From: Winogradskyella schleiferi
Lineage (GTDB): Bacteria > Bacteroidota > Bacteroidia > Flavobacteriales > Flavobacteriaceae
Length of the DNA: 64,000 nt
Direction of reading: 5' to 3'
NCBI RefSeq assembly: GCF_013394655.1
Contig: NZ_CP053351.1
Coordinates: 2,572,501 to 2,636,500, forward strand
The notes beneath the pieces are model-generated. The model did not search any database. It had not been told where the DNA came from and worked only from the letters and a program-made list of their open reading frames with translations. A program made the translations under genes and the position numbers. Numbering within the stretch: the first letter of the stretch is position 1; each line of letters opens with the position of its first letter. Shown piece after piece: positions 53,662-63,333 of the stretch.

Positions 53662-56376
53662 ATGAGAGCTTTAACCAACCATGCTCAAAGACTGTATATA
53701 TTTTATGGTGTATTCTTTTTGTTTACAAGCTTCTCGTTTGCACAAAACTTTTTTAACACCACTGATGCTTCAAACAGGTTTGATTCAAGCACCACTTTAG
53801 ACGGAAAATTCCAGCTTTATTTTGACGGCATTGATGATTATGTTGAAGATGAATCATTACTAAGCGGATTAACAGAAGTTTCGCTAATGGGATGGATAAA
53901 AATTGATCGAACAGGTTTGGGAAATCAAATTCTATTTGGACAAGACAATTTCTCCTTTAGAATACGGGGTAATAGACGTTTATTGATCAAAGCAAATAAC
54001 ACAAGTTTATTACACAATATCACCTTACCCACAAGTCAATGGATTCATATTGGTGCCACTTATAGTGACTCATCAAATAGTCTTAAACTTTACATTAATG
54101 GAAAAGAAGTCAACAGCACAACTATCGATGGAGCTTTAGTTACCGATTCCACACCTTTTTATCTTGGTAGAAAACATTATGGATTGGATTATTGGCATTT
54201 TAAAGGTCATATGGATGAAGTACGACTTTTTAACAAAGCACTTACAAGTGACGACATTCAAAAAATCGTATATCAAGAAATTGAAAACAATGGAGACGTT
54301 CGCGGTACAGAAATCCCAAGAGACATCAATAATCTGTCTTGGTCCAATCTTATTAAATACTATCGTCTAGATAGTTATAGAGGAAATATAACCGATAACT
54401 TAACCACACCAGACATTGATTTTTTTACAGGAGCAACCCTTCACAATATGGATCTCACTCAAATTGAGCCACAATCCGCACCAATGCCATTTATTACACA
54501 ACGTAGTGGGAATCTTCAAACAGCATTAACCAATTCAGCAAACGGTGTTAATGGAAATGATGCTGTGACCTACGATTGGTCTATTGTTAGGATTGTGCAC
54601 AATGATGTTTCTTTCGATTCCAGACAAAAGCATTTAGGTTTATTTGTAAATGAAATCGATACCAATTCCAATCCTATAGAATATCATGTTACTAATGACT
54701 CTGAACTTAATGTGTCTTGGTATTTAAAACTTGATGGTTTTATTGATCTCGAAGGGGAATCACAATTGGTACAATGCGACGATAGCATCCTAGAACCTAC
54801 AAGCATTGGTAAAATTGAATGCGACCAGCAAGGCACTGCAGATACTTTTACATATAATTATTGGTCTTCTCCCGTAAAAATTCAAAATTCAACTTCCGAT
54901 AATTTTCGGATTAGGGATGTGATGAGAGACGGTTCAGAGCCTGATAACCCTGTTGATATTAACTTTTCATCTTCAGGATATAATGGATCCGCTACCACAC
55001 CAATAAAGATTGCAGATTATTGGATTTGGAAATATGCTAATTTTCCAGCAGGAACCTATTCAGCTTGGCAACATTTAAGACGAACAGGAACCATTCTTCC
55101 TGGAGAAGGCTATACCATGAAAGGTCCAGGAACAGGCGGTATAGGAGAACATCAAAATTACGTTTTTGAAGGCCTACCAAATAATGGCGATATCAATCTC
55201 ACCTTGGCAACGGATAGTGATTATCTGGTTGGAAACCCTTATCCATCTGCTATAGATGCGGATCAATTTATTAAAGATAATGGTCCGGAATTGGGCTACG
55301 ACAACAGACCCTTAGCAGGTTCTACGCCTTTAATTAGTGGTACACTTTATTTCTGGGAACATTGGGGCGGAGGATCGCATATGCTACAAGATTACCAAGG
55401 TGGTTATTCCACATATAACTTATCTGGCGCTGTAAAGGCAGCTTACAAAAGTAGCCTCAACCCAAATGATGCAGCAGACGGCTTTCTAACAAAACGACCA
55501 GGACGCTATATTCCTGTTGGTCAAGGCTTCTTTGTTACTGGAAATGACTCAGGCGTTATAAATTTCAACAATAGACAACGTGTTTTCAAAAGAGAAAATA
55601 GTTCTTCAGTATTTATGCGTAATTCTGTGAATCCGACTTCTGAAAACAGTGAAGACTCCGAAGACCAACCTTTAGAAGAAGACCTTAGAATGAAATTCAG
55701 AATAGGATTCAAGTCTGTTAATACCATTCGTCGCCAACTTTTATTAACCATAGATGAAAATACCACACCAGATGTCGACTGGGCTTATGATGGTGAAATA
55801 AATGAAAACCAAATTGATGACATGTATTGGCTCATAAACGATGACGCTTATATAATTCAAGCGAGTAATGAAGCCGAAATTTCTACGGTTTATCCTTTAG
55901 GACTTAAATCGGACAGCGATGGCACCAACACCATAATGCTTGAAGCGTTAGAGCACGTGCCTGATGATCTGAATGTTTATTTACACGACATCGATTTAGA
56001 CCTCTATCATGACTTAAGAGCGAGTAATTATGATATTTTCTTAAATGCCGGTCAATATCATAATCGCTTTGAAATTACATTCGGTACGTCTGAAGACATA
56101 TTAGGTATCGAAGACCAAACTTCAAATAGCATTGATGTATTGTATTCTAATAGCCTTGAAAAAATTGTAGTGGTTAATCCTAATCAAGTTGATCTTAAAT
56201 CCATGACTTTGTTCAATATGTTAGGTCAATCCGTTTACAGAATTGATAAGCTAGAACAACGTAATTACTCAGAATACAAAATACATAATCTCAGTGCAGG
56301 AACATATATCATCAAATTACAAACCGCAACGGATGCTGCCATAAGTAAAAAGATAATGCTACCAATTAAACTTTAA
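53662..56376 (+). CDS. LamG/concanavalin-like surface protein with T9SS type A sorting domain
   Basis: A 904-residue secreted protein with a signal peptide (residues about 10-28, ending SFAQ), then a LamG/concanavalin A-like lectin domain (about 45-190: LYFDGIDDYVEDESLL, WIHIGATYSDSSNSLKLYINGK, HMDEVRLFNKALTSDDI). A large central part with Trp- and Gly-rich segments includes GNPYPSAIDADQFI, a motif common before sorting domains. The C-terminal type A domain has SMTLFNMLGQSVYRID, and SAGTYIIKLQTA near the end. It is probably a surface adhesin or carbohydrate-binding protein. A terminator at 56418-56456 follows. Confidence 0.88.
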   Translation: MRALTNHAQRLYIFYGVFFLFTSFSFAQNFFNTTDASNRFDSSTTLDGKFQLYFDGIDDYVEDESLLSGLTEVSLMGWIKIDRTGLGNQILFGQDNFSFRIRGNRRLLIKANNTSLLHNITLPTSQWIHIGATYSDSSNSLKLYINGKEVNSTTIDGALVTDSTPFYLGRKHYGLDYWHFKGHMDEVRLFNKALTSDDIQKIVYQEIENNGDVRGTEIPRDINNLSWSNLIKYYRLDSYRGNITDNLTTPDIDFFTGATLHNMDLTQIEPQSAPMPFITQRSGNLQTALTNSANGVNGNDAVTYDWSIVRIVHNDVSFDSRQKHLGLFVNEIDTNSNPIEYHVTNDSELNVSWYLKLDGFIDLEGESQLVQCDDSILEPTSIGKIECDQQGTADTFTYNYWSSPVKIQNSTSDNFRIRDVMRDGSEPDNPVDINFSSSGYNGSATTPIKIADYWIWKYANFPAGTYSAWQHLRRTGTILPGEGYTMKGPGTGGIGEHQNYVFEGLPNNGDINLTLATDSDYLVGNPYPSAIDADQFIKDNGPELGYDNRPLAGSTPLISGTLYFWEHWGGGSHMLQDYQGGYSTYNLSGAVKAAYKSSLNPNDAADGFLTKRPGRYIPVGQGFFVTGNDSGVINFNNRQRVFKRENSSSVFMRNSVNPTSENSEDSEDQPLEEDLRMKFRIGFKSVNTIRRQLLLTIDENTTPDVDWAYDGEINENQIDDMYWLINDDAYIIQASNEAEISTVYPLGLKSDSDGTNTIMLEALEHVPDDLNVYLHDIDLDLYHDLRASNYDIFLNAGQYHNRFEITFGTSEDILGIEDQTSNSIDVLYSNSLEKIVVVNPNQVDLKSMTLFNMLGQSVYRIDKLEQRNYSEYKIHNLSAGTYIIKLQTATDAAISKKIMLPIKL

Positions 56377-56417
56377 ATTGGTAAAATGAATTAGTTGATT
56401 GTTTTTAGTTAGTGATT

Positions 56418-56456
56418 AGAAAGTCTCAGTTTCTCATATTTGCTGAGACTTTCTTT
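56418..56456 (+). terminator. Terminator after the LamG-type gene
   Basis: AGAAAGTCTCAG pairs with CTGAGACTTTCT over a 13-base loop, followed by TTTATTG. It lies 42 bases after the stop codon at 56376. Confidence 0.75.
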
Positions 56457-56469
56457 ATTGGAGATGTTT

Positions 56470-56600
56470 TAGTCCTTAGTTTTCAGTCTTAAGTGTTCAA
56501 TGTTCAGTTGGCAGTTTTCAGTTTGTGTTATAGCTTTTAGATAGCGTCTAGATATTAGTCTTCGGTTTGTACTTTCTCACCTCTCACCTCTCATCTCTAA
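56470..56600. repeat. Degenerate TTCAGT/CTCACCTCT repeat tract
   Basis: The interval before hisS contains TTTTCAGTCTTAAGTGTTCAATGTTCAG, GGCAGTTTTCAG and then CTCACCTCTCACCTCTCATCTCT, the same style as the tract at 45395-45558. No gene is seen. Confidence 0.55.
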
Positions 56601-56604
56601 AAAC

Positions 56605-58245
56605 CTAATTCCCCAACAATTCCACCAACGCAGGAAACTCAACTTTATGTTGTTCGCCTGAAGCCATATTCTTTAAAGTAAAGACACCAGATTTCAGTTC
56701 CTCTTCTCCAACCAAAACCACAAACGGAATGTTACGACGGTTCGCGTAATTCATCTGTTTTTTCATTTTAGCTGCATCCGGATATAATTCTGCTTTGACA
56801 CCTGCTTGTCTCAATTTTGTAACGGCTTGCAAACAGGCCATCGCTTCTTTCTCTCCAAAATTGATAAAGATCACTTTAGTTGATTCTGCTATGGTTGCTG
56901 GAAATAAATCCAACTCTTCCAAAACCAAATAAATACGGTCCAGTCCAAAACTGATTCCAACGCCACTCATATCATTGAGACCAAAGATTCCGGTCAAATC
57001 ATCATAGCGACCGCCTCCACCAATAGAGCCCATTTTTACACCTTCTGGTGCTGAGACTTCAAAAATGGCACCAGTATAATAGTTTAGACCTCTTGCTAAA
57101 GTCACGTCTAGTTGTAAGGTTGCTGTTTTAAGTTTTAATGTTGAAATTGCCGTATTTATAAATTCGAGCTCTTCGATGCCTTTTAACCCAATTTCAGATG
57201 AACCCAGAATTCCTTTTAGACTTTCAATTTGGTTTGTAAAATCTCCTTTAAGTGTAAATAACGGTTGAAGCTTAGAAATACCTTCTTCGGAAATACCTTT
57301 GCTTCGCATTTCTTCTTTTACCTTCTCCTCGCCTATTTTATCCAATTTATCTAAAGCGACCGTAAAATCAATCAATTTATCTTGTGCACCAATCACTTCG
57401 GCGATGCCAGAAAGGATTTTACGATTGTTGATTTTGATGGTCACCCCTTCTAATTTTAAAGCTGAAAACACCGCATCATAAAGCTGAACAAATTCCACTT
57501 CTTGAAACAAGGATTTTGAACCGACCACATCAGCATCACATTGAAAAAACTCTCTAAAACGTCCTTTTTGCGGACGGTCTGCACGCCAAACCGGTTGAAT
57601 TTGGTAGCGCTTGAATGGGAATTCAATTTCGTTTTGGTGTTGGACAACGTAGCGAGCGAAAGGGACTGTGAGGTCGTAACGCAGGGCTTTTTCTGAGATT
57701 ATAGAAGTTACATCTTTAGATTTGATATTCAAAAGTTGGTTAGCATAAATCATACCCAAGGACCTATTTCTTTCTTCTTCATCTATTTCTTTATAACTAG
57801 CATGAATTAGGGAAAACACATTTTGTAACACCTCATCAGAAGGTAAGTTATTTAAAAGCTTATTATTACCTTCAGACTTTATTGCGTCCTTAAACTTTTC
57901 TACAAATTCAAACCTAGAGTTTCTAGAATTCCATTCAGTTCTATCTTCTTCTTTTTCTGAGATTGCACGATAAAAGACTTCACCACCTCTTATTGCAGTA
58001 TCAATTCCTTTTCTTACATCATCAAAATATTCACCACTATTCAAAATCTTAAAAATCAACCGATCACCTTCATCTCCATATTTTCCCATTAAGGTGTCAG
58101 AGTTTTCAAAGCTTGGTGTTTCAATAGGTTGAAATCCATAGACCTGAAACTGTTCCTTAATCGTTTCCATGATATAAGAACGCTTTGCCACTTCTTCTGC
58201 GTTAAAATCTCTTGTGCCTTTTGGTATGCTTGGTTTTTGTGCCAT
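56605..58245 (-). CDS. hisS: Histidyl-tRNA synthetase with internal insertion
   Basis: HisRS charges tRNA-His. Motifs are clear: IPKGTRDF and [20 protein letters not shown] (motif 1 region), [43 protein letters not shown] (motif 2), [12 protein letters not shown], and GGGRYDDL with GISFGLDRI (motif 3). The protein is 546 residues, whereas I recall about 450-460 in this group. The extra roughly 100 residues lie at 75-182 ([19 protein letters not shown] to [10 protein letters not shown]) between motif 1 and the ALRYDL block. This does not disturb other motifs, so the enzyme is probably active. The C-terminal anticodon-binding domain is complete. Confidence 0.96.
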   Translation of the reverse strand: MAQKPSIPKGTRDFNAEEVAKRSYIMETIKEQFQVYGFQPIETPSFENSDTLMGKYGDEGDRLIFKILNSGEYFDDVRKGIDTAIRGGEVFYRAISEKEEDRTEWNSRNSRFEFVEKFKDAIKSEGNNKLLNNLPSDEVLQNVFSLIHASYKEIDEEERNRSLGMIYANQLLNIKSKDVTSIISEKALRYDLTVPFARYVVQHQNEIEFPFKRYQIQPVWRADRPQKGRFREFFQCDADVVGSKSLFQEVEFVQLYDAVFSALKLEGVTIKINNRKILSGIAEVIGAQDKLIDFTVALDKLDKIGEEKVKEEMRSKGISEEGISKLQPLFTLKGDFTNQIESLKGILGSSEIGLKGIEELEFINTAISTLKLKTATLQLDVTLARGLNYYTGAIFEVSAPEGVKMGSIGGGGRYDDLTGIFGLNDMSGVGISFGLDRIYLVLEELDLFPATIAESTKVIFINFGEKEAMACLQAVTKLRQAGVKAELYPDAAKMKKQMNYANRRNIPFVVLVGEEELKSGVFTLKNMASGEQHKVEFPALVELLGN

Positions 58246-58463
58246 ATTATTTCCTGCGAAGGCAGGAATCTTATTAATGAAACTTTAGTTAAAAATTGAA
58301 CTCAACTGTCATACTGAGCGCAGAAACTCTGGGTTTCTATTATTTGGTCACAAAAATATTATAATTTTTAGAGGTCTGACTAAGATAATTGGATTTTATA
58401 GTAACTTTATCGTGTTTAGGTAGTCTTATGTTTTAAACCACCCAACAAACTTGAAATAAAACT

Positions 58464-59705
58464 ATGTTTTCATTAGCTAGAGAAAATATTAGAATTGCCT
58501 TCGATTCTATAAAAAGCCAATTGCTACGTACCATTTTAACGATTTTAATTATCGCCATTGGTATTATGGCTTTGGTCGGCATTTTGAGTGGTGTATCTGC
58601 TTTAGAAAACACGATTACCAGTAACTTCTCTTCCATGGGTTCCAATACTTTTAATGTTCAACGTTACGAATTCACAAACCAACGCCAGAGCAGTCGAGAG
58701 CGCCAAAAAATTAATCCTGTAATCGATTATCGAAATGTGAAGGATTTTGAGGACAATTATAATTTTCCGTTTACAAAAGTGGCTGTGTCTTTCACGGGAA
58801 CAATGACTGCCGAAGTAAAGTATGAAAACAAAAAAACAGATCCTGAAGTTGGTGTTTTTGGAGTTAATGAATTTTACATTGAAAACTCAGGATTGGAAAT
58901 TGAAAACGGTCGTTCTCTAAATGTATTTGATGTTGATAATAGCAATGCCGTTTGTGTCATTGGTAGTGATTTGCAAAAAGCACTGTTTCCTGTTGAGAAT
59001 CCGGTTGGAAAAACCATAAGTATTCGTGGCGCTAAATTTAAGGTGGTTGGCGTGTTGAAGGAAAAGGGTTCGACGTTTGGGAACAATCAAGATTTGCGTG
59101 TGTTTATGCCTATTCAAAAAGCACGTTCCATGTTTACCAATCCTAATATTAATTACAGCTTAAGTGTAAAAGTGGATAAGACTGATATGCTGGAAGCTGC
59201 ACAAGAAGATGCCATCTTAACGTTTCGAAATATTAGAGGTCTCAATCCTATTGAAGATAATGATTTTGGTATTGAGCGTAGTGAAGATTTGCTCAACCAA
59301 GTCGCGCAAAATACGGCAGCACTTTATGTGGCAGCTTGGATTATTAGTATTATTACCATTTTTGGTTCTACCATTGCCTTAATGAATATTATGCTGGTTT
59401 CGGTAAGCGAACGTACAAGGGAAATTGGCGTCCGTAAAGCACTTGGCGCGAAGAGCAAGACCATAGCATTTCAATTTTTTATGGAAACCATAATTATAGG
59501 TCAACTTGGCGGTATTTTAGGGACTATTCTAGGGATTTTAATTGGTCTGGCCGTTGCCAAAGGCTTTGATCTTGAATTTTCCACACCTTGGGTCGCGATG
59601 ATTTGGGCGACGAGTATTGCCTTTATTGTGGCTGTGGTTTCTGGGCTTTATCCTGCTACTAAAGCTGCTCGATTAGATCCTATTGAGAGTTTGCGATATG
59701 AATAA
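58464..59705 (+). CDS. MacB/FtsX-type ABC transporter permease
   Basis: This 413-residue permease has one N-terminal membrane helix (about 22-40), a large periplasmic domain with MacB-type core features (ALENTITSNFSSMGSNTFNV, ENGRSLNVFDVDNSNAVCVIG, NPVGKTISIRGAKFKVVGV) and three C-terminal helices (about 284-304, 332-358, 370-390). The motif VSVSERTREIGVRKALGAKSKTIAFQFF follows the first C-terminal helix and is typical of FtsX permeases. It exports or extracts lipoproteins, peptides or small compounds together with a LolD/MacB-type ATPase, but no ATPase is adjacent. Confidence 0.92.
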   Translation: MFSLARENIRIAFDSIKSQLLRTILTILIIAIGIMALVGILSGVSALENTITSNFSSMGSNTFNVQRYEFTNQRQSSRERQKINPVIDYRNVKDFEDNYNFPFTKVAVSFTGTMTAEVKYENKKTDPEVGVFGVNEFYIENSGLEIENGRSLNVFDVDNSNAVCVIGSDLQKALFPVENPVGKTISIRGAKFKVVGVLKEKGSTFGNNQDLRVFMPIQKARSMFTNPNINYSLSVKVDKTDMLEAAQEDAILTFRNIRGLNPIEDNDFGIERSEDLLNQVAQNTAALYVAAWIISIITIFGSTIALMNIMLVSVSERTREIGVRKALGAKSKTIAFQFFMETIIIGQLGGILGTILGILIGLAVAKGFDLEFSTPWVAMIWATSIAFIVAVVSGLYPATKAARLDPIESLRYE

Positions 59706-59748
59706 CAAGAATTTCTTTGGAAAAAGGAATCTACTAATGCGTGTTTTC

Positions 59749-59973
59749 TTAAACGCACTTCAAATTTACCAACGGCATATATCTCGTTTCATCTTGATAC
59801 AATAAAGAGTAATCTGATATTTTTAATGTTTTTATTAGCCTTTTATGCAGTTCTTTACTTGACATACCTTCAAATTCGAGAATTTCTTCAAAATAGACAC
59901 TCTCGTTTTCATCAAGTTTATAACTTTTGTCTTGTGCTGACAATCCTGAAAAAACCAATAACATAAATATCAT
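59749..59973 (-). CDS. Short exported DUF4468-like fragment
   Basis: A 74-residue frame with a hydrophobic N-terminus (MIFMLLVFSGLSAQ) that resembles a shortened signal peptide. The mature region (YKLDENESVYFEEILEFEGM, then SSKELHKRLIKTLK and SDYSLLYQDETR) resembles the first half of DUF4468 proteins as I remember them. It then stops at YMPLVNLKCV, where that domain normally continues. The gene is probably truncated at the 3' end and may lack a full signal peptide, so it could be a decaying gene. It is convergent with the MacB permease. Confidence 0.45.
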   Translation of the reverse strand: MIFMLLVFSGLSAQDKSYKLDENESVYFEEILEFEGMSSKELHKRLIKTLKISDYSLLYQDETRYMPLVNLKCV

Positions 59974-60215
59974 TATCGAAATACTCTTTATATCAATTCA
60001 TTTAATTATTTGATTTCAAATATATTGAAAATATTTTATCCGAATTATTGCTAACAAATTCCTTTTAGCTTTACTAAACTTTACAACCATGCAGGCAAGA
60101 CTATTGATGATCAAATTCCAGTACTATTCCAGATTTAATTAATTATTGTGCAATAGTAAAAGTTATTAATTTAATTCTACAAACTTAAATAGACTTAATT
60201 TTATCATTTTCAATG

Positions 60216-60380
60216 TTCATTTTGTGTTGATACAAAACGAACCAAAAAATCATTTTGAAATGAGGAATTTTCTATCCCTTAAAAGGAATAAAAACTAAAA
60301 ATAAAATCTAAATTTTCTCCAAGGCTTCAAAAATTCTTAACGATTTTATTTTTATATTCTCCATTTCAAAGGTCAATGAA
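60216..60380 (-). repeat. Dispersed structured repeat, family 1, inverted diverged copy
   Basis: On the minus strand the copy ends GGTTCGTTTTGTATCAACACAAAATGAAC (60216-60244), with the stem extended by one pair relative to other copies. The body keeps GAAGCCTTGG and a TATTCC-TTTTAA-GGGATA hairpin as in units B3/B4. A 5' TTCCGAC stem is not found. The bases 59974-60215 and 60381-60497 show no genes. Confidence 0.6.
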
Positions 60381-60497
60381 ACATTGATATAGGACTTGAA
60401 TTTTTACTTGAAGCCGTATAAATCCGAAAGATTTTCACTTATTTTCCGTCTTCCGTCTTTCGTCTTCCGTCTTTTCCCAATCTTCTTTCTCTTTTCT

Positions 60498-60971
60498 TTA
60501 CCCTTTTACTAAATTAGCAAAATACTCAAACAACTCGCCTTTAGTGATATTTGCGCCAGATTGGATCATTTTGAAAATATCTAAATGCTTATCATCTGAA
60601 TACTCTTTTTTCGCATTGAAGAATTCAACGGAATCCGACAGCAAATTATCCCGTAACCAATTGAAACCTTCTTTGGTTGTCAAATCCACGGTTTCTTTAT
60701 CTATTCTTAAGGCAATTAATCGCATGTGTTTTTCATTGCATTGAAAAAGATGGATTTGTTGTGGCGAAATATGTTCTAAATACTCAACCTTGCCCAAAAC
60801 ACCGAGCCAAACTAAATCGCTGAATACGTCTAATTCTTGTTCAGCTACTTCTGGTTTGTTCTTCTTTATGTCTTCCCACTCATCAGCTGTAATAGATTGT
60901 GTGGCTAAAAAATTGATGAATTCTTTGTGTAATTCTTCAAATTGTTCTTTTGTTAATCTTGAATATTTCAT
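60498..60971 (-). CDS. DUF6495-like protein
   Basis: This 157-residue soluble protein begins MKYSRLTKEQFEELHKEFINFLATQSITADEWEDIK and has an acidic, helix-rich N-terminal half followed by LDVFSDLVWLGVLGKVEYLEH and GFNWLRDNLLSDSVEFF. This pattern matches, from memory, DUF6495, a family limited to Bacteroidetes with no known function. No catalytic motif or signal peptide is visible. It lies 25 bases downstream of the GDPD lipoprotein gene on the same strand and may be cotranscribed with it. Confidence 0.75.
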   Translation of the reverse strand: MKYSRLTKEQFEELHKEFINFLATQSITADEWEDIKKNKPEVAEQELDVFSDLVWLGVLGKVEYLEHISPQQIHLFQCNEKHMRLIALRIDKETVDLTTKEGFNWLRDNLLSDSVEFFNAKKEYSDDKHLDIFKMIQSGANITKGELFEYFANLVKG

Positions 60972-60996
60972 GTTTAGTAAATTATTCTTTTTAAAA

Positions 60997-61866
60997 TTAA
61001 TTTATGGCTTTGAAAGCTTCGAATGGCCTATCGGTTGCTATAATGTCAGCACCATTGGTTTTCCATTTGCGGTATAACTTGTCTCCCCTAGCTTCTGCAC
61101 GTTTATCTAAGTTGCCTAAAGTTCCTAGCATACACACCACATTGTTATGATGTAATCGCTTAAAAAGTGACGCTTCTGATAACCGTGTCCCTGTAAACGC
61201 TAACATATTTTGCGTTGGAATTCCTGATTTTAAGAGTCGGTCAAATTCATCATTATTTCTCGCTGCAACAGAAATTAATAACTCTGGTGCTAATTTATAA
61301 GCCGATTTTGCCTGTTTAATATCATAGGTAATGATGATACTGATATCTTCCGCTTTTGCTTCCCTAATTGTATTTATAACCGTTTCCTGACTCACGCTTT
61401 TTTTGATATCTATGGTTAAAATAACATTGTTTTTTTTACACCATGCTAATACTTCCGAAAATAACGGAACTTTAAACTCAGTTTCATTTCCGAAATCATC
61501 CAGTAAATTAAACTGCTTCAATTCATTATAAGTTAAGTCGCTTACTTTTCCGTTTCCTGCTGTGGTTCTATCAATTGAATTATCGTGTAACAATACGAGT
61601 TGACCATCTTTAGTTTGTGCGACATCAACTTCGTAGATTGCAAAGATACTATCATTAATATACTCTAGAGTTTCTAAACAATTTTCAGGATAATTAACTA
61701 GTCCTTTGCCGCCACGATGTACACTAATATTTGGATAATCGGACCGTGAAGGCTTGAATAGCTCAATTAGTTTGGACTCTTGAACTTCGGTCGATGTGTG
61801 TTGTGGTTTTGATTGTTTACAACCAACAATAGCACAAAGTGTAATAATTAAAAGCAAATGTTTCAT
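60997..61866 (-). CDS. Lipoprotein glycerophosphodiester phosphodiesterase
   Basis: The enzyme hydrolyses glycerophosphodiesters to glycerol-3-phosphate and an alcohol. I start it at ATG 61864-61866: the sequence MKHLLLIITLCAIVGCKQS is then a lipobox (IVGC), so the protein is probably anchored at a membrane. The GDPD fold marks are SVHRGGKGL with the His, PENCLETLEYIN with the Glu, VDVAQTKDGQLVLLHDNSIDRTT with a metal-binding Asp/His, and LTIDIKK in the barrel. The mature enzyme is about 270 residues. A start 13 residues earlier would lose the lipobox position at the N-terminus. Confidence 0.92.
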   Translation of the reverse strand: MKHLLLIITLCAIVGCKQSKPQHTSTEVQESKLIELFKPSRSDYPNISVHRGGKGLVNYPENCLETLEYINDSIFAIYEVDVAQTKDGQLVLLHDNSIDRTTAGNGKVSDLTYNELKQFNLLDDFGNETEFKVPLFSEVLAWCKKNNVILTIDIKKSVSQETVINTIREAKAEDISIIITYDIKQAKSAYKLAPELLISVAARNNDEFDRLLKSGIPTQNMLAFTGTRLSEASLFKRLHHNNVVCMLGTLGNLDKRAEARGDKLYRKWKTNGADIIATDRPFEAFKAIN

Positions 61867-61955
61867 TTGGGGAACTTTAAAAACTTGTTCAGGTTTAGCA
61901 GACATAAAGGATTGTATCTGTAACCTAAATTATATCTTTTTAAAAAAAGTTTAAT

Positions 61956-61986
61956 AAAAAAACCGCTTAGAAAACTAAACGGCTTT
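61956..61986 (-). terminator. Terminator of the rpsF-rpsR-rplI operon
   Basis: On the minus strand GCCGTTTAG-TTTT-CTAAGCGG is followed by seven T. It lies 22 bases past the rplI stop. Confidence 0.8.
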
Positions 61987-62007
61987 TAAAAATTATCTTA
62001 ATTAAGA

Positions 62008-62469
62008 TTACGCTTCAGCAATAACATCAAAAGTTAAATTCTCTGTTACAGATCTGTGTAATCTAATTGTAGCTTCGTACTGACCTAAACGCTTAATGTT
62101 ACCACCTGTGATAGCGATAAATTTCTTGTCAACTTCGTGACCAGCGTCTTTAAGAGCAGCAGCCAAATCCAACTTGGTAATAGAACCAAATAACTTGTCT
62201 CCAGCAGTAGCACCTGTACCAGCTTTAGCGGTAATTTTAATATCTAAACCTTTTAAAGCTTCAGCAGTTTTTTCAGCCTCAGCGATAATAGTTTTTTCTT
62301 TGTATTCTCTTTGCTTTAACGTCTCTGCCAATACTTTTTTAGCAGAAGATGTAGCCATAACGGCTTGTCCTTGAGGAATTAAAAAGTTTCTACCATAACC
62401 GTTCTTAACAGATACAATATCGTCTTTAAATCCTAAATTATCAACGTCTTGTTTTAATATAAGTTCCAT
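62008..62469 (-). CDS. rplI: 50S ribosomal protein L9
   Basis: This is a 153-residue ribosomal protein. The N-terminal domain has ELILKQDVDNLGFKDDIVSVKNGYGRNFLIPQGQAV (the L9 signature), then a long connecting helix (KVLAETLKQREYKEK) and the C-terminal domain (ITAKAGTGATAGDKLFGSIT, HEVDKKFIAITGG). L9 binds 23S rRNA at the base of the L1 stalk. It is the last gene of the S6-S18-L9 operon, 12 bases after rpsR. Confidence 0.98.
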   Translation of the reverse strand: MELILKQDVDNLGFKDDIVSVKNGYGRNFLIPQGQAVMATSSAKKVLAETLKQREYKEKTIIAEAEKTAEALKGLDIKITAKAGTGATAGDKLFGSITKLDLAAALKDAGHEVDKKFIAITGGNIKRLGQYEATIRLHRSVTENLTFDVIAEA

Positions 62470-62481
62470 TGTTATGATATT

Positions 62482-62778
62482 TTATTTTAATAAATCAGCA
62501 ACATATGGCATTAAGGCTAAATGTCTAGCTCTTTTTACGGCCACAGATACTTTTCTTTGATACTTTAAAGACGTTCCTGTTAAACGTCTTGGCAATAATT
62601 TACCTTGTTCGTTTACAAAACCTAATAACCAATCTGCATCTTTATAATCGACATACTTGATTCCAGATTTTTGAAAACGACAATATTTTTTAGTCTTAGA
62701 CGTCTCAATATTTAACGGTGTTAAATATCTAATTTCGCCGTCTTTTTTTCCTTTTGCTTGTTGTTCTATTGATGACAT
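62482..62778 (-). CDS. rpsR: 30S ribosomal protein S18
   Basis: This is a 98-residue protein, longer at the N-terminus than the roughly 75-residue E. coli S18, which is common in Bacteroidetes. The core is [48 protein letters not shown] and the tail ends in [17 protein letters not shown]18 binds S6 on the small-subunit platform. It lies 2 bases after the rpsF stop. Confidence 0.98.
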   Translation of the reverse strand: MSSIEQQAKGKKDGEIRYLTPLNIETSKTKKYCRFQKSGIKYVDYKDADWLLGFVNEQGKLLPRRLTGTSLKYQRKVSVAVKRARHLALMPYVADLLK

Positions 62779-62780
62779 AA

Positions 62781-63131
62781 TTACGCTTTTGCTTTTGCTT
62801 TAACTTTCAATTTTTCTCTTCTTCTCTCAGCCCATGAAATCGCATGTTTGTCTAATTTCACAGTTAAGTAACGCATAAAACGCTCATCACGTCTAAACTC
62901 TAGCTCTAAAGGTTCTATAACCTCACCAGCAACCTGGTATTCAAATAAATGGTAAAAACCACTCTTTTTGTTTTGGATTGGGTAAGCTAACTTTTTTAGT
63001 CCCCAATCTTCTTTGGCAATCATCTTAGCACCTTTAGATACGAGCATATCCTCGTATTTCTTTACTGTCTCCTTTATCTGTTCATCAGATAAAACGGGAT
63101 TTAAGATGAAAACAGTTTCATAATGATTCAT
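62781..63131 (-). CDS. rpsF: 30S ribosomal protein S6
   Basis: This 116-residue protein has the S6 fold: [21 protein letters not shown] at the start, [24 protein letters not shown], and [18 protein letters not shown]. The C-terminus is lysine-rich ([10 protein letters not shown]), a common S6 tail. It is the first gene of the operon and lies 33 bases after the promoter at 63165-63195. Confidence 0.98.
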   Translation of the reverse strand: MNHYETVFILNPVLSDEQIKETVKKYEDMLVSKGAKMIAKEDWGLKKLAYPIQNKKSGFYHLFEYQVAGEVIEPLELEFRRDERFMRYLTVKLDKHAISWAERRREKLKVKAKAKA

Positions 63132-63164
63132 AATAAATAATTTTGTTTATTGTTAAAACGGCTG

Positions 63165-63195
63165 CAAAAATACACATTTATTCTATATTTGACAA
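63165..63195 (-). promoter_or_regulatory. Bacteroidetes-type promoter of the rpsF operon
   Basis: On the minus strand TTG (63195-63193) and TATTTTTG (63172-63165) are 20 bases apart, a near-perfect match to the flavobacterial consensus. Confidence 0.8.
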
Positions 63196-63333
63196 CGTTT
63201 TTTAGAAGTAAAAATAGTAATGTTTCTATTACCTAAAAATTATGTTAAATTTTACGGTTTGTCGGTAATATTTGTTTTTTAACCGAATTTATCGTACTAT
63301 TGTCGATATCTTAACCTAAAATTATATAATGTT

